Assembly (NCBI GenBank): GCA_037954665.1
Contig: JBBMOL010000201.1
Span: 372,001-436,000, forward strand
DNA from: Laguncularia racemosa
Lineage: Eukaryota > Streptophyta > Magnoliopsida > Myrtales > Combretaceae
Reading direction: 5' to 3'
DNA length: 64,000 nt
Shown piece after piece: positions 1-11,562 of this stretch; the first letter of the stretch is position 1; the number at the start of each line of letters is the position of its first letter. The notes beneath the pieces are model-generated. The model was given only the letters and a program-made list of their open reading frames with translations. It was not told where the DNA came from and did no database searches. Position numbers and translations under genes: made by a program.

Positions 1-3000
1 TGAGATTAATAACAATACTCGAGTTTGTCTGGCAGAAGTCGGAGTTTAAATGTATTACCGCCTTGTGGTAGAAAGAACTGTTAGCCGTAAGACGAGAAAT
101 GGTGATGCTATGATTCATACTTGGTAGGAAATGAAAAGTGTTCAGTTTTAGAGAGGTTTATTTTTGAAAATTAAAGGCAGAAGTTGTTCGCTGCGTCTCC
201 CAAACACGAGATAGGAGGCAAAACCCTGATGAGTCATGTCTAAGAGTTTGAGACACTGATGATTCAATGTGGAGCCAATCGAACCTCCTGAACAGACTAT
301 GCATTTAATTTGTGTCCATGTAAAATATGAAGTTGCTTGCATCAGTAGAGTTACAGAAAACTATATGACTCCCTTGATGAGGTCGTTTAGTTAGCTTTGA
401 AAGTGAAGAGACAGAGGCGAGCTAACCTTATAGAGTTAGCAAGTAATAGGTATGGTTCCTCTACAAAAACTGTATGAGACAGAGGGTTAAACAAGCTGAT
501 AAGGGCTAGATATCACAGAAATGTGGATAAAAGAATGCAGTTATGCCAAATATTAGAGGGGAGAAAGTAATTTGATAGGAAGCAAAATAGGTTGCTGGGT
601 ATGAGAACAAACAGGTAGTAATGGGGTCATCAAGTGGAAAGAATCGCCCAGGTTAAACGTTTTAAATGTCGAGGTTTCTAGACATTTGCTTACTCAATGT
701 CAAATAGTAGGTTATAAATAGCATGGGAGGTCTGAGAGTTGAGGCAGAAGAGAAGACATGCCGAGCCCACAGAATTTGTCAGTTGTTATTGGATGAATAA
801 TTATGGTTGATGCGATATGTTGAGGTACCATGAGATAAAGGGGGAAATGATCAGTATTTGTCTATCAACGTATTAATAGGGCGAGAAGTACCTTTCCTGT
901 AATGAGGATGAACAAAGGGAGGAGAACCTATTTCATTCCCATACGGGTCCAAGTATCTTTGTTGCTTTTAGTTATTGATGAAGGAAGTTATACTTAATGT
1001 ATTGGTTGCTTCGTTAGTGACCTAAATTAAACTAGTCACTACCTTATATCCTAGCCTTATAAAACTGCATTTGGTTGAGTGAACAAAGTAGTTGGCATGT
1101 CACTCAAAGGGCTAAGGTTCCATTCCAAAATAGGGGAGAAATACCATTATGAAATTTTTTGGATATTCTTCTCATGTGTACATCAACATACTGCTTGGCA
1201 AGCCCTGGTTTTAAGACAGGAGGGTGTTGTTATGATGGTTTTAGAAAACCTATGTGTTCTAAAAAGAAGGTAAGGCATAGTATTGAACCCTTATGTCACC
1301 TATGAAAGTACAAGAGGCACAGTGACAAATTTAATGAGCTAGTAAAAAGAAGACCTTGTCAGCTGGACAGGCATGGAAAACTGGAGGAGGAAATAGGGCG
1401 AAGAGAAAGCAGGTATATATTACAAATGGAGGATATGTACTAGAGGTGATGTAACTATTACCCCTAGTGGTAAACCAAGTATTAGATGAGTATAAAGATT
1501 TATTCCTAGAGGAATTACTTAAAGGGGAATCTCACCCTAAGGGCATAGAACATGCTATTGAATTTTTAAGCCAAGTTCAGTTTTCCCAAATCATACTGGG
1601 TATCACATGAAATTGAGAGGCTTAAAGAGATTGAAGGCATTAGGTGGGATGAACTAGTAGAATAAGGGGTTTTGTTTAGGAGAGTACTAGGTCCTGTGTG
1701 TTGTTCCTACACTCTTGCTCCCAAGATGGTTGGCACATAGAGTATGTGTATTGACAGTTAGAGCCATCAACAAAATTACCATCAAATACAGGTATCCTTC
1801 TTAGACTTGACTGATATGTTAGATGAATACATGGGGCACAGGTATTCTCCAAGGTGATCTTAAAAGACAATATCAAAAATTTCAAATGAGGGGAGGAGAA
1901 GAGTGGATAGATCCACTTTAAAATTACGCCATTATGATATGATGTAGGATGGTCATGCCATTCGGGTGTCCAATGCCCTTGTTATACTTTTATGAGACTG
2001 GATGAACTCATGGCATGAAAGAATTTATGGGAAATTTTTTATTGTTTATTTTGATGACATTTTGATTTACTGTAGAAACTAGAAGTCATGTGGGAACATT
2101 TAAGGCAGTTTTCTCAGTATTGAGGGAACAACAGCTGTATGCAAATCTCAAGAAGTGTTCTTCCTATCATATAAGGTAACTTTTCTTGGATTATTATGAC
2201 TAGTTCGGTTGTAAGGGTAGTGAAGAAAAAGTGAGGACTGTTATGGATTGGCCAACACCATTAATTAGTTGCTGAGGTAAAGATGTTTCCTTAGGCTGGC
2301 TTCTTTCTATAAACGTTTTGTTAGGGAATTTTTGTAGCATTGTCAGTCCATGAACTGAGTTAACAAAAAAAAGAATGTCCTTTTGTTTTTATGGAGAATG
2401 AGCCCAAAAAGAGTTGTGAGGAAGTGAAAGCAAAAGCTAAACTAATACTTAAGTTAAACGTACCAGATTTTGACAAAATTTAAAAATTGGAGTGTGAGCC
2501 TCTGTGGTAGGAATTGGTGCTATGTTCTGCAGGAAAAAGAGGCCATTTTTTATTTTAGTGAGAAAAACTGAGTGGTGCATCTCTAAACCTACTCAGTATA
2601 TGTAAGGAGTTCTATTCCTTATTAAGGCATTATTGTGTGGTAGCACACTACCTTTCTTCCTCAAGGTGTTTATTTTTATATACAAGATCATGAGTCACTG
2701 ATAAACTTCAAAGGTCAACAACATCTTTCTAAATGCAAGCCAAATGGGTGGAATTCCTGGAGTGCTTTGCCTATGTGATTAAGATATAAGAAAGGGGGAG
2801 CATGAACAATTGTAGTCGATGCCTTGTTTTTTTCACGCAGGTATGTACTTATCACTTCTCTACTAATCAAAGCTTCTGCTTTTTGAATTGTGATGAAGGA
2901 ATAGTATGTTCATGAATGAATGCTGAAATTGATTGTTGAGCAATGCTCTAGGAGGAAATATAGTAGATGGGTATTATATGATAGATGGATATTTTTTACT

Positions 3001-4250
3001 GAGTAGGATAAATATGTATACCCTGTGGTTCATGTTTTAGAGGAATTGTTGGTTAGGGAAGTCTTGCTAGTGGGTTATCTGCGCATTTTGGTTGAAAAGA
3101 GAACTTTGAGTTATAAAGAATATTTTTACTAGAAGGGAATGTTAAATGATGTCCACAAGGTATTGGAGAGATGTGGTGTTTGTAAGAGGGTAAAGGGGAG
3201 AAAAGAAGGGAGTTTGGGGTGAATACTGCCTTTACCTCCAATTACTCAACCCTGAATGGATATTAGGCATGGATGTTATCTTGGGTCTCCCAAGCGCGGA
3301 AAGGCAAACAACTCCAGTATAGTAGTCGTCGACCGTTCAGCTAAATGTCACATTTTGTGCCTTACCATAAAACAGATGATGCATTTTTTATAGCTAACCT
3401 CTTTTTACAGGGAAATAGTAAGCATACTGGAGTTCTCCACAGCATAGTGTTTAACAGAAACATAAGTTTCTCCAGGTTCTTTTGGAAGATACTGTGGGAA
3501 ACGAACTTGTTACTAAACTACATGTATAAACATCAGGTAACCTCAGGACAGACGGCTAGACGAAGGTTGTCAATCATACTCTTGGTGTCTTACTAAGAGC
3601 AACTATTGGCAAGATTCTTATCGATTGGAAGTTGAGTCTTCTATTGTTAAGTTCGCTTATAATAGGTTAACTTATAGTTCAACTGGTAAGTCTTTCTTTT
3701 AAAGTCGTATTATGGCTTTATCATACCCTTCCATTGGATTTAATAGCTAATCTAGCAAAAAGGAAGAAAGCTTGAGTGGTGTAGAATGTGCAAAGGAGAT
3801 TCAAAAGCTTCATCAATAAGGTTCTAGCATCTTAAGAAAACTCTAGAATTAGTGGAAAACTTCAGGGCAACAAAAATAGGAAAACCAAAATTTATAATCC
3901 CAGTGATTTAGTGGTGTATTTATCTCAACAAGACAAGTATTCCTCATAATAAATCACAGAAGCTTTCACCTTAGAGGTAGATGGACCATTCCAAATTTTG
4001 AAGAGCATAAACAACAGCTTACTGAGGTGGAATTACAGGGATATGACGTCTCTCTGTACTTCAATGTTGCTGATCTATAGCCTTACTTACTAGAAGATAC
4101 TATGAAGACCTATTAGATTTGTAGGCAAATCTTCTACAAGCCAAGAGATGATGGGAATCTAACTATGCATCAACAGGACCCATTACACAGCAAGAGCTAA
4201 AGGACAACAGAGGCCTACATTGAGAGTCCTTTTTAATCAAATGGAACCAA
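1..4250 (+). pseudogene. Element B: decayed Ty3/gypsy gag-pol remnant
   Basis: This is the remnant of a retrotransposon polyprotein whose 5' part lies outside the window. Fragments appear in the usual Ty3/gypsy order across shifting frames: a CCHC-like zinc-knuckle trace near 651-700, a protease remnant at about 961-1240 ending in an ILLGKPW-like motif, the protease-RT linker near 1470-1600, and reverse transcriptase at about 1680-2420 with the YFDDIL active-site motif at 2047-2064. They are followed by RNase H near 2620-2860, integrase near 3000-3580 including a HFVPYHKTDDA-like stretch at 3346, the integrase C-terminal GPF/NDNAY region near 3980-4090, and a GPIT tail near 4175. Stops and indels are too many for function. 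The motifs resemble element E, so both probably belong to one Ty3/gypsy branch. The family assignment is firm; the branch is inferred. Confidence 0.85.
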
Positions 4251-4900
4251 AAGATCACTCTATCAGTGTCTTCATTCCACATTATGTAATTGTTTTGTTT
4301 TTATCAAGTACATTTGTCAGTTATTATAAGAATGGCGATCAAAACTAATTAGCACATGGTTAGTGGATGGTTTCCCAAGGTCTATGTGTTTGAAATGGAA
4401 ATTGACTTAGAAGAGCAGGCATGTATTATGTTGTTTTGAACCGAAATGGGACATAGGAGGTAGTGTCGACTATATGTTATGTATTTTTCATTATTTTTTC
4501 TTCTTGGTTGCTTTTTTTTTCCATATTTAGGGTTTTAGTATAAAATACTTGCAAAAGGGGAGGCAACGGAGGAAACTTGATATTTTACACATATTATATC
4601 ACATGAAAAAGGGGCTTTCTCTCTTTTTCATATACACCTTATCAATTCTAATTAGGGTTATGCTATTGGACGGCTTAGGTTGTTTGTACCTTGAAATCAT
4701 AACAATTGCAAGATGTTTCCTCATTCTACTTGTGAGGTAATATCTGGTATAGAATTTAAATTTTCATTTGTTCTTGTTCCTTAGAAAAATTAGGGTTCCA
4801 CTTCGAAAAGGGGATCCATGCTAAATTGGACATAGTTTTTCAATTCGTTCTTAATTAGGATTGTTGATTGCATTGAAGTGCTATATTACAGTTAAAGCCT
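4251..4900 (+). repeat. Probable decayed 3' LTR region of element B
   Basis: This stretch directly follows the polyprotein tail of element B and holds no gene. It contains pyrimidine-rich tracts and a TATA-like GTATAAAATAC at about 4538, as expected for an LTR. No second copy exists in the window and no clean TG/CA ends are visible, so the LTR call rests on position only. Confidence 0.35.
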
Positions 4901-5632
4901 ATCGCCACTACAAGAACTGAACGTGTTAGCCTTTGCACATTGGCATGCAGTCTCACACCTTAGCTATAAAAATTCGACTCTACATCAGAGTTTAGCCTAG
5001 TGCTTATTCCTAAAGCTCGACACAAGATCTAGCTTAAGCCTCATTTGCCCAACTAGCTTGGCAATGGCCTAGCTTGAATCCCACATACAAGAAGCTCTAA
5101 AAACTTGGAAAAGACTGGCCTAAGCTCGCCATATAGGAGATTGGCAAGATCTGTCCCTGCCTTATCAATGGAAGCCCCCGCACTCAATAGAGATTTTAAA
5201 TTTTACTTCTTAGTGTCTCAACAAGTCAGAAAAGGCATTCAATAGGACCCTTACTTGCTAAAACAACTACAAACTGATGAAGCACACATCACGCCAATTT
5301 CAACACCATGAAAATAACAATAGCTTGACAACTTCACTTGGACCCAATTGTTGATAGACATGGTAACACGGATAAAAGGCCCTTGTAGCCCCTTAGTTGC
5401 TACGTTGCCACTATATGAGATCTTACATTACTACTCAACAAAATCCATAAGCTCAAGTTACTCGATTCTCTTTGCCAAATCGTTGCCATTAAGAGTTACG
5501 GGAGGCGGGGTGGGGTGACAGGTTGGTGGTTTATGGTTGACCAATCTTCCTAGTGGAAAGCAGGTAGCACTAAAGAGGTCACGTCTTGTACAGTTGATTA
5601 AGAAACCCATGATTGCCTCAATGCTCGAGAAG
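4901..5632. other. Unassigned intergenic DNA
   Basis: No open frame of note, no RNA gene and no recognisable transposon motif were seen between element B and the target site of element A. It is repeated-looking, moderately AT-rich sequence. Confidence 0.5.
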
Positions 5633-5637
5633 CCCAC
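5633..5637. repeat. Target-site duplication of element A, left copy (CCCAC)
   Basis: CCCAC stands immediately before the TG that opens the 5' LTR and recurs immediately after the CA that closes the 3' LTR at 16168-16172. A 5-bp duplication is normal for Ty3/gypsy integrase, so the two LTRs belong to one insertion. Confidence 0.85.
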
Positions 5638-7235
5638 TGATAAATCTATTTTAAACTCTTATAATTAGAGATGATTTAAGTCAATTTTTGAGATAATGGA
5701 GCGTGAAAATATAAGAGTATGATGCTTAATTGATTTATATTTTCATTGTGCAGGTGTGGCAAAAGGATGATTTGATGAAAAGTATTTTAATTCAAGACGA
5801 ATTGAGATAAAAGCAAGGTAAAAAGGGAATGCTTTGAAGTTAAAGGAAGTCACACGGTTTATACAAACGGCCGTTGTGAAGGAATCAGGGAGAATACAAT
5901 GGTTGCGATACACGCCCGTGTATCAGACCGTGTACAGCGTGGAGAAGAGTTTCAGGACAGACAGTACACGGTTGGAATACACATCGTATAGCCAACCGTG
6001 CATAGTAACACATGTGGAGGACACACGGTTGAGTTACACACCCGTGTAATCAAACCATGTACGAAGAACAAGAGACAGAGATATAAACGGCTATTGCAAC
6101 ACGGCCGTGTGGGATATTCACGCCCAGAGTCACTAACTCAGAGAGGGATACAGGTTTTCTACATGCCCTTGTAGTATGACGTGTGTCTATTGAAGGAAAA
6201 CTATCTTTTAAAATCTTTCGTCCATAATTGAAGGATATCTTCTAAACGCCAGAGAGGAAGCTAAACCTAGTTATAAATAGTCGTCTTTGAAGGATGAGAG
6301 AAGGAGGAAGGAGAGAGGCAGAAAAACACTCCTGGAAATTTGGGAGAGAACAACAACAGTCAAAGGAATTTTCGAGCTTTAATTCTAGAAGTGTTTCCAC
6401 ATATGATTTGATTATTTCGTTTTGTTATTCTTGAGAACCATGTGTAGCTAATTATTTCGTTCTCGATCTTACAAAAGTCTGATTATATGTAAAGTGGGTT
6501 TATTGCAAAATTTATGCGATTGAGCATCTCTGATTTATCCATGTTGTTTTATTATATATTGTTGATTTGATGTTTGGCCAGCATTGGATTACATTGATTT
6601 CTGAAAGTTGATTGGGAATTCTCTTATTTGAATAGATCATACATCGGATGAAAGGCTTGTATGCAATCTAGGGATAGAATGCATAGTTTTCCCTATTAGT
6701 TTGGATATAATTGATTTAATATAATTGTGGTTGTCGTTATAAATCATGCAATTCTAATTGTTGTTAATAAAAGAGGATCTTTGTTAATTACGGTTAGGGA
6801 ATTAGGAGTCAGTGATTTTGGAAGAAACATTTAACTTGTGTTAGATGCCCGCGGATCAGAGATATCAGTACTCATTAAATTAGTTTTCTAAGATTAACGT
6901 TGCATAATAATTAGAGAGTAGTTAAAGAGTGGGGTCGCATTGGACATTGGAATTTGATAATTTAAACTCATTGTTTGATATCCATTGATTTCATTTCTAT
7001 TAGATAATTTAGTTAATTAGTAATTTGGGTAAATCAATTCACCTCAAATTGGAGGTTAGATAGCGGTTTGAGGTTAGTATTTAGTTTTTGTAGATCCCTG
7101 AAGGAACGATATCCGCATTTCTCATGTGCTTAAACTCTATACTTCTATAATCGATAGGTGCACTTGCCTTAATTGATCGCAAGTAAGAGTCGGAGTAAAA
7201 AGGATTTTAATTTGTGTGATTGCGATTCATCAACA
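5638..7235 (+). repeat. 5' LTR of element A
   Basis: The LTR starts TGATAAATC and ends TCATCAACA just before the primer site. It aligns along its length with 14615-16167. A TATAAATA box lies at 6272-6279, preceded by a block of CCGTGT/ACACGG motifs. Confidence 0.88.
5850..6279 (+). promoter_or_regulatory. U3 promoter of element A: CCGTGT/ACACGG block plus TATA box
   Basis: From about 5850 to 6205 the sequence repeats ACACGG and CCGTGT half-sites, often paired as near-palindromes (for example ACACGCCCGTGT at 5910 and ACACGGCCGTGT at 6099). The half-sites fall into loose units of roughly 45 bp. The block stops about 70 bp before TATAAATA at 6272, the usual enhancer position in U3. The motif count and position are seen; a role as transcription-factor sites is inferred. 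Confidence 0.6.
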
Positions 7236-7241
7236 AGTTTT

Positions 7242-7258
7242 TGGCGCCGTTGCAGGGA
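7242..7258 (+). other. Primer-binding site of element A (tRNA-Asp type)
   Basis: TGGCGCCGTTGCAGGGA begins seven bases after the LTR end. It matches the complement of a plant tRNA-Asp 3' end except for one base in the GCCGGGG part. This primer site is typical of Athila elements. Confidence 0.85.
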
Positions 7259-7559
7259 AATCGGCGTATTAAGAACACTAAACGCTAACTAATCTGACAA
7301 TTTCTTTCTCTTATCATTTGTTAATCTTGGTTTTACTTTCTTATAAAGGGAACTAATTAAATTGGTTTTCTTGCAAGTTATGACCAAGGAGCTCTTCTTC
7401 TAAACTCCTTGAATTCGACCCGAGAATTGATCGGGGACAGTCAGAAGGAAATTAAAGAGTGCTATACTTCTGTGAGTGAGAGGAATTGCTGTGAGTGTGA
7501 GAGTGAGAACTCAGTAGATAAGAACAGTCAATCAGTGAACAGCAGCGAATCTCATATTG

Positions 7560-9000
7560 AAGCAATGGCGGTCGAACGTAGACATGGATTCAGTTACGCT
7601 AGGGCCACTTTGGGTAGTACTGGATCGTGTATAGTGATGCCTGCAATAGAGCAACAACTTTGAAGTCAAGGCCTCTACAATGAATAGATCCACAATCAAT
7701 GCCAATTTTATAGTACCTGACGAGGACCCATCTCTATTCAGATGTTCCTAGACATGTGTTACCGTTTAAAACAGTCGGCGGTGTCCGATGAGGGCACTAA
7801 AGTTGCGCTCTTCTGTTCCTTTCCCTTTGTGAGGGAAAAGTGAAAGGCAGCGGTTCAGTTCTTTGGAGCCGGGTACTCCATCCCGGACTTGGACCCAGCT
7901 TGGCGGAAACTTTATTTGACTATTACTTTCCGCCTTCTAAAAACTGCAACCAGGTGAGGAATGATATCACATCGTTCCTTCAGTTGGGAAAATTGAGCCA
8001 CTCCATGAAGCTTGGTTGCGATTTAGGACTTGCTTAGGCGGTGCCCACACCACCAAATGGCCTAACTGGTTGCAAGCCTCCAACTTTTATAATGGGATTG
8101 ATTATCCGACGCGGACAAACATCAATTGATGCTGCTGGTGGCACATTAATGATAATGACTCCTGAAGCGACTTTAGAATTGTTTGAGAACATTTGCCAAG
8201 AACAACCTTCAATGAGAAAGCAGAGCCAGGTACGAGAGTGGCAGGGTTCATGAAGTGGATATGTTGACACCATTGCGGCAAAGGCGATGCTCTAGCTGAA
8301 AGGTCGAACGGGATGGCAATATCTGCACCACCCTATATTCGTCAACGATTCATAAACCGATTTCATGGTCAAGGGACTACAGAGCAGATTAATTATTAGG
8401 TTAACCCTATATAGGCCTCAGAACAACCCTTACAGCAACACTATATCGGCGTTGGCGCAATCACCCCAATTTTCATGGAGTTATCCACAAATCCCTCGGG
8501 GCAATGCACCTGCAACCAGGATTTCCAAAGGCCTCCTCCACCACATCTTCCATAAAAGAAAGTCCAATCTATGGAGGACATGATCTCCATGTTCATCCAT
8601 ACATCGAGCATCGCCAACAATCCACAGAGGCAGCCTCTAAGGAATCATGAGCGTCCATTCATAAACTTGGAAACTCCGGTGGGTCAGATAGCAAAATTGC
8701 TATTCAGAAAGACGCAAGGATCCTTGCTTGGAAACACGGAGTACCCAATCTCGGGAACAGGTAATAATAAAGCAGAGTGACTCTAAGGAGCGGTTAAGGA
8801 ATTGCAATCTGACAATATTGGAGTGCAAGTGGGTTAACTTGAAAAGGGGTTGAGAAGAAGAAGATGGGGGTGCTGAGAAGGAAGATAAAGGGGCTGAGGA
8901 GATCAAAGAGACGATAGTGTGTTCAGGGGAAAGTTAAAGACATCACTGTCAGCATACAAGCATCCAATTCCATATCCGGGACGTCTGAAAACTGGATAAG
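7560..9000 (+). pseudogene. Degenerate gag of element A
   Basis: This is the capsid/nucleocapsid gene of an Athila-type element, broken into several frames. Near 7990-8060 the frame gives a PLHEAW..FRTC motif followed by a PNWLQASNFYNG-like stretch, which is a hallmark of this gag family. At 8571-8780 a short open frame gives MEDM..FI.TS and then LETPVGQIAKLL, the conserved gag C-terminal region. No intact zinc knuckle was found between them. Frameshifts and stops separate the pieces, so no product is expected. The ATG at 7565 is only a plausible original start. Confidence 0.72.
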
Positions 9001-9049
9001 GGGATCAAGTGCAATTCGGTAAGTTTCTAAACTTGTTTTTTTAACAATT

Positions 9050-10135
9050 ACATATCAACATACGTTTGGTGGAAGCTCTGCTGCAGATGCCCAGGTACGC
9101 GAAATTCACTAAATGATTTGATCTTGTAAATAAGAAACGGTTGGAAGATATTCTTATACAGTTGTTGGAGTTGAGTGTTCGGCGATTTTGCAAACTAAGT
9201 TGCCACAAGAAGCTCAAGGATCCATGTAGTTTCACTTTTCCATGCTAATAGGGTGAACACTGATGGACGTAGAGCTTGGAGGATCTCGGGGCGAGCTTAT
9301 AACCTGATGCCATACTCATTGTTCAAGCAACTGAACTTGGGAGGAGAGCCAAAGCAAACGAGGATGGCCTGACAAACTGGCAGATCCGCTCGATAAAGTT
9401 CCCTAGAGGAATCCTTGAGGATTCGTACTAGTTAAAGGTAGAAGAAATCTTTATCTTCCTTGTTGATTTTGATAATAAAAAAAGAAAATTCCTTGATATG
9501 AATGCAGATGTGGAGTCCCGCTGATCTTAGGACGACCATTTTAGCCACTGCAAGAGCTTGTGATTGATGTCCTTTTTTTGGAGGATGGGAAAGATTAGTT
9601 TTGAGAGTGGGGGAGGATGAAACTAGTGGTGAAAATCCCAGCAGATGATAAACAAACTTTGACGCGTCGATACATGTTATAGAAGTCTTATAGATTGTGT
9701 TGACAGGTCGGTAATGAGTGTTATGCAAAAGTGGATGTGTAGAGATACATCTTGGAATTGAGTTTGATAGCGGGATGAGATGAGTGTAATGAAAATGGGC
9801 AGATTCAAAATGTGAAAGTTCATCTGAGAGCAATGTGAGGAAGTAGATTTGTAGAAAGGGGTAGAGAGATTGGGGTCATTGAGGAAGGAAGAGTGAAACC
9901 GGTCGGTTGATGGAACCCCAGATTGAGTTGAAGCAACTCCCTAAGTTACTTTTGGAATATGCCTTTTTGGAGGCCGAATTCTAAACTCCTTGTCATTATT
10001 TCAGCTGGTCTGACAAGGGAGCAAAGGGATAGTTACTAAGGGTCTTAACGGTGCACAAGAGTGCTCTTGCTCGGAAGAGATATCTGATATAAAGGGTATT
10101 AGTCCTTCGTTTTGCACCCATAGATCCTGTTGTGA
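9050..10135 (+). pseudogene. Degenerate protease and pre-RT linker of element A
   Basis: Fragments in several frames follow the order of an Athila protease: LEDILIQL near 9140, KLKDP..FTFP near 9215, an NLMPYSLFKQL-type stretch near 9300, FPRGILED near 9400, and LILGRPFLATA near 9520. From about 9925 the linker that normally precedes reverse transcriptase can be read (PQIELKQLP then LEYAFLE), ending around 10130. Nothing resembling RT, RNase H or integrase follows, so the pol gene was cut off here by deletion. Confidence 0.7.
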
Positions 10136-10278
10136 GGAGGCTTTCAACCTGTGGTGTAACCTCAAAGAAAAAGGTTAAACCCTAACAAGAAAGGGGCCAA
10201 GAGGAGTTTAGACTCAACACTCTGGTGACTTAATCACAAGGAGCTTCATTTCCTCGAGGCAAACGCGATTAACAAATG

Positions 10279-10860
10279 CGCTTGATGTCGGAGGCAACCC
10301 ATGCTATTAGGTATGTTCTTTTTGTTTTGAGTTATCACATTATTTGTTTTTTTATTTTTCCAAAGTTTTGCAGAGGTAGTATTTATGAAGAAGCTTTTTG
10401 AGGAAGATGACTTCAAGAAATAATTAAAGGAAGGAAATTTTTAACCTTCAGGAGACACACGGATGACATACACAAGGTGATCGCGCCATGTATAGAGAAC
10501 GGTGACCACAGAGTAATACACGGTCAAAACACACGCCGTGTTTCTTGACCATGTATACAAGGAAAATTTTGAGCAAGGTAGACATGGCTAAGGGAAACGG
10601 CGTTTATCAAATCGTGCTATGGGGAGCGAGCCACAAAAGGAATAAACAACGGTCAGATGACACACAGGCGTTGTGTTGACGTACATGAGAGGTAAAGTTT
10701 TCTAACTAGAAGTCAAAGGGGTACAAGGTTGTATAACAACGGCCGTGTGTTTATACCCGTGTCCTTTCGCAGCTGTAGGCCTATGCACGGGCGCATTACA
10801 CGCCCCGTGTATGGGGACCGTGCGTCGTTTTCGGGTATTTATACCCTTTTTGATACCGTA
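10279..10860 (+). promoter_or_regulatory. Post-pol spacer of element A with a second CCGTGT block
   Basis: The spacer opens with GCGCTTGATGTCGGAGGCAA at 10279, a close match to the segment after the integrase stop of element D, so it marks the original end of pol. From about 10450 to 10825 it carries ACACGG, ACGCCGTGT, ACGGCCGTGTG and CCCGTGT half-sites like those of the LTR, followed by a TATTTATA run at 10836. This could be an internal promoter for the env-like frame 700 bp downstream, but that is inference; the TATA-like string reads better on the other strand. Confidence 0.45.
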
Positions 10861-11562
10861 CCCCTCTTTTTCAGTACACTCTCATCTACCTATCTTTTCT
10901 ATCATATACATCATTCACTTTCCATTCCCTTGTTGGTTTCCCTCTCCTATTGCATGACAAGTAAGATCTTTCTCATTCTTTTTCCTTTCTCTTGCTTCCT
11001 CTCTATTTCTACTCAATGTCACGATTTCCATGTGAATGTGCATGTTATGACATGTGGAGGATATGAAACCTTAGGGCTTTTGTTTATCTGAGTATGATGA
11101 TGTTTTTCATGCGATTTGTGAAGTTTTTCCATTCTCCATTGCTCGATAGCTATTTTGGATTAGAAAATCTAGGAGTTTTCCGAAACCGTTCATGCGTGAT
11201 CCTTTGTGATTGGAAACGTATTTTGGATTGCAATGATAAAGGGATTTTTGCTTTTTAAGCAACCATTAGTGCATGTGATTGATGATTCTCATATTTCTTG
11301 CTCACTCGGCCGTTTATGAGTTGCTTTTCAAATATTTGGCGGGCGATTTTCTGTATACCACAGCTACAATACACTCCGTTGCCCAAAAACCGTTGTATGA
11401 TACTGTGAAACTTAATTTTGATGATTTTGCGTGCTTCCGTTATGCTAATGTTGGAGTCTTGTTTGCGATGTGGTTTATTTGATGTTTTAACTGCGGGCTT
11501 TGTTTGTTTTTTAGGACTCTTTTATCTTGGTATGATCAGGTTCTGCTTATTTCCTTGATAAG

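Noticed and set aside
9432..9833. 133-codon minus-strand frame
   Set aside because: It is antisense to the protease remnant of element A and has no recognisable domain.
10729..11091. 120-codon plus-strand frame in element A
   Set aside because: It spans the CCGTGT block and a pyrimidine-rich leader; its translation is biased Phe/Ser/Ile sequence without a domain.
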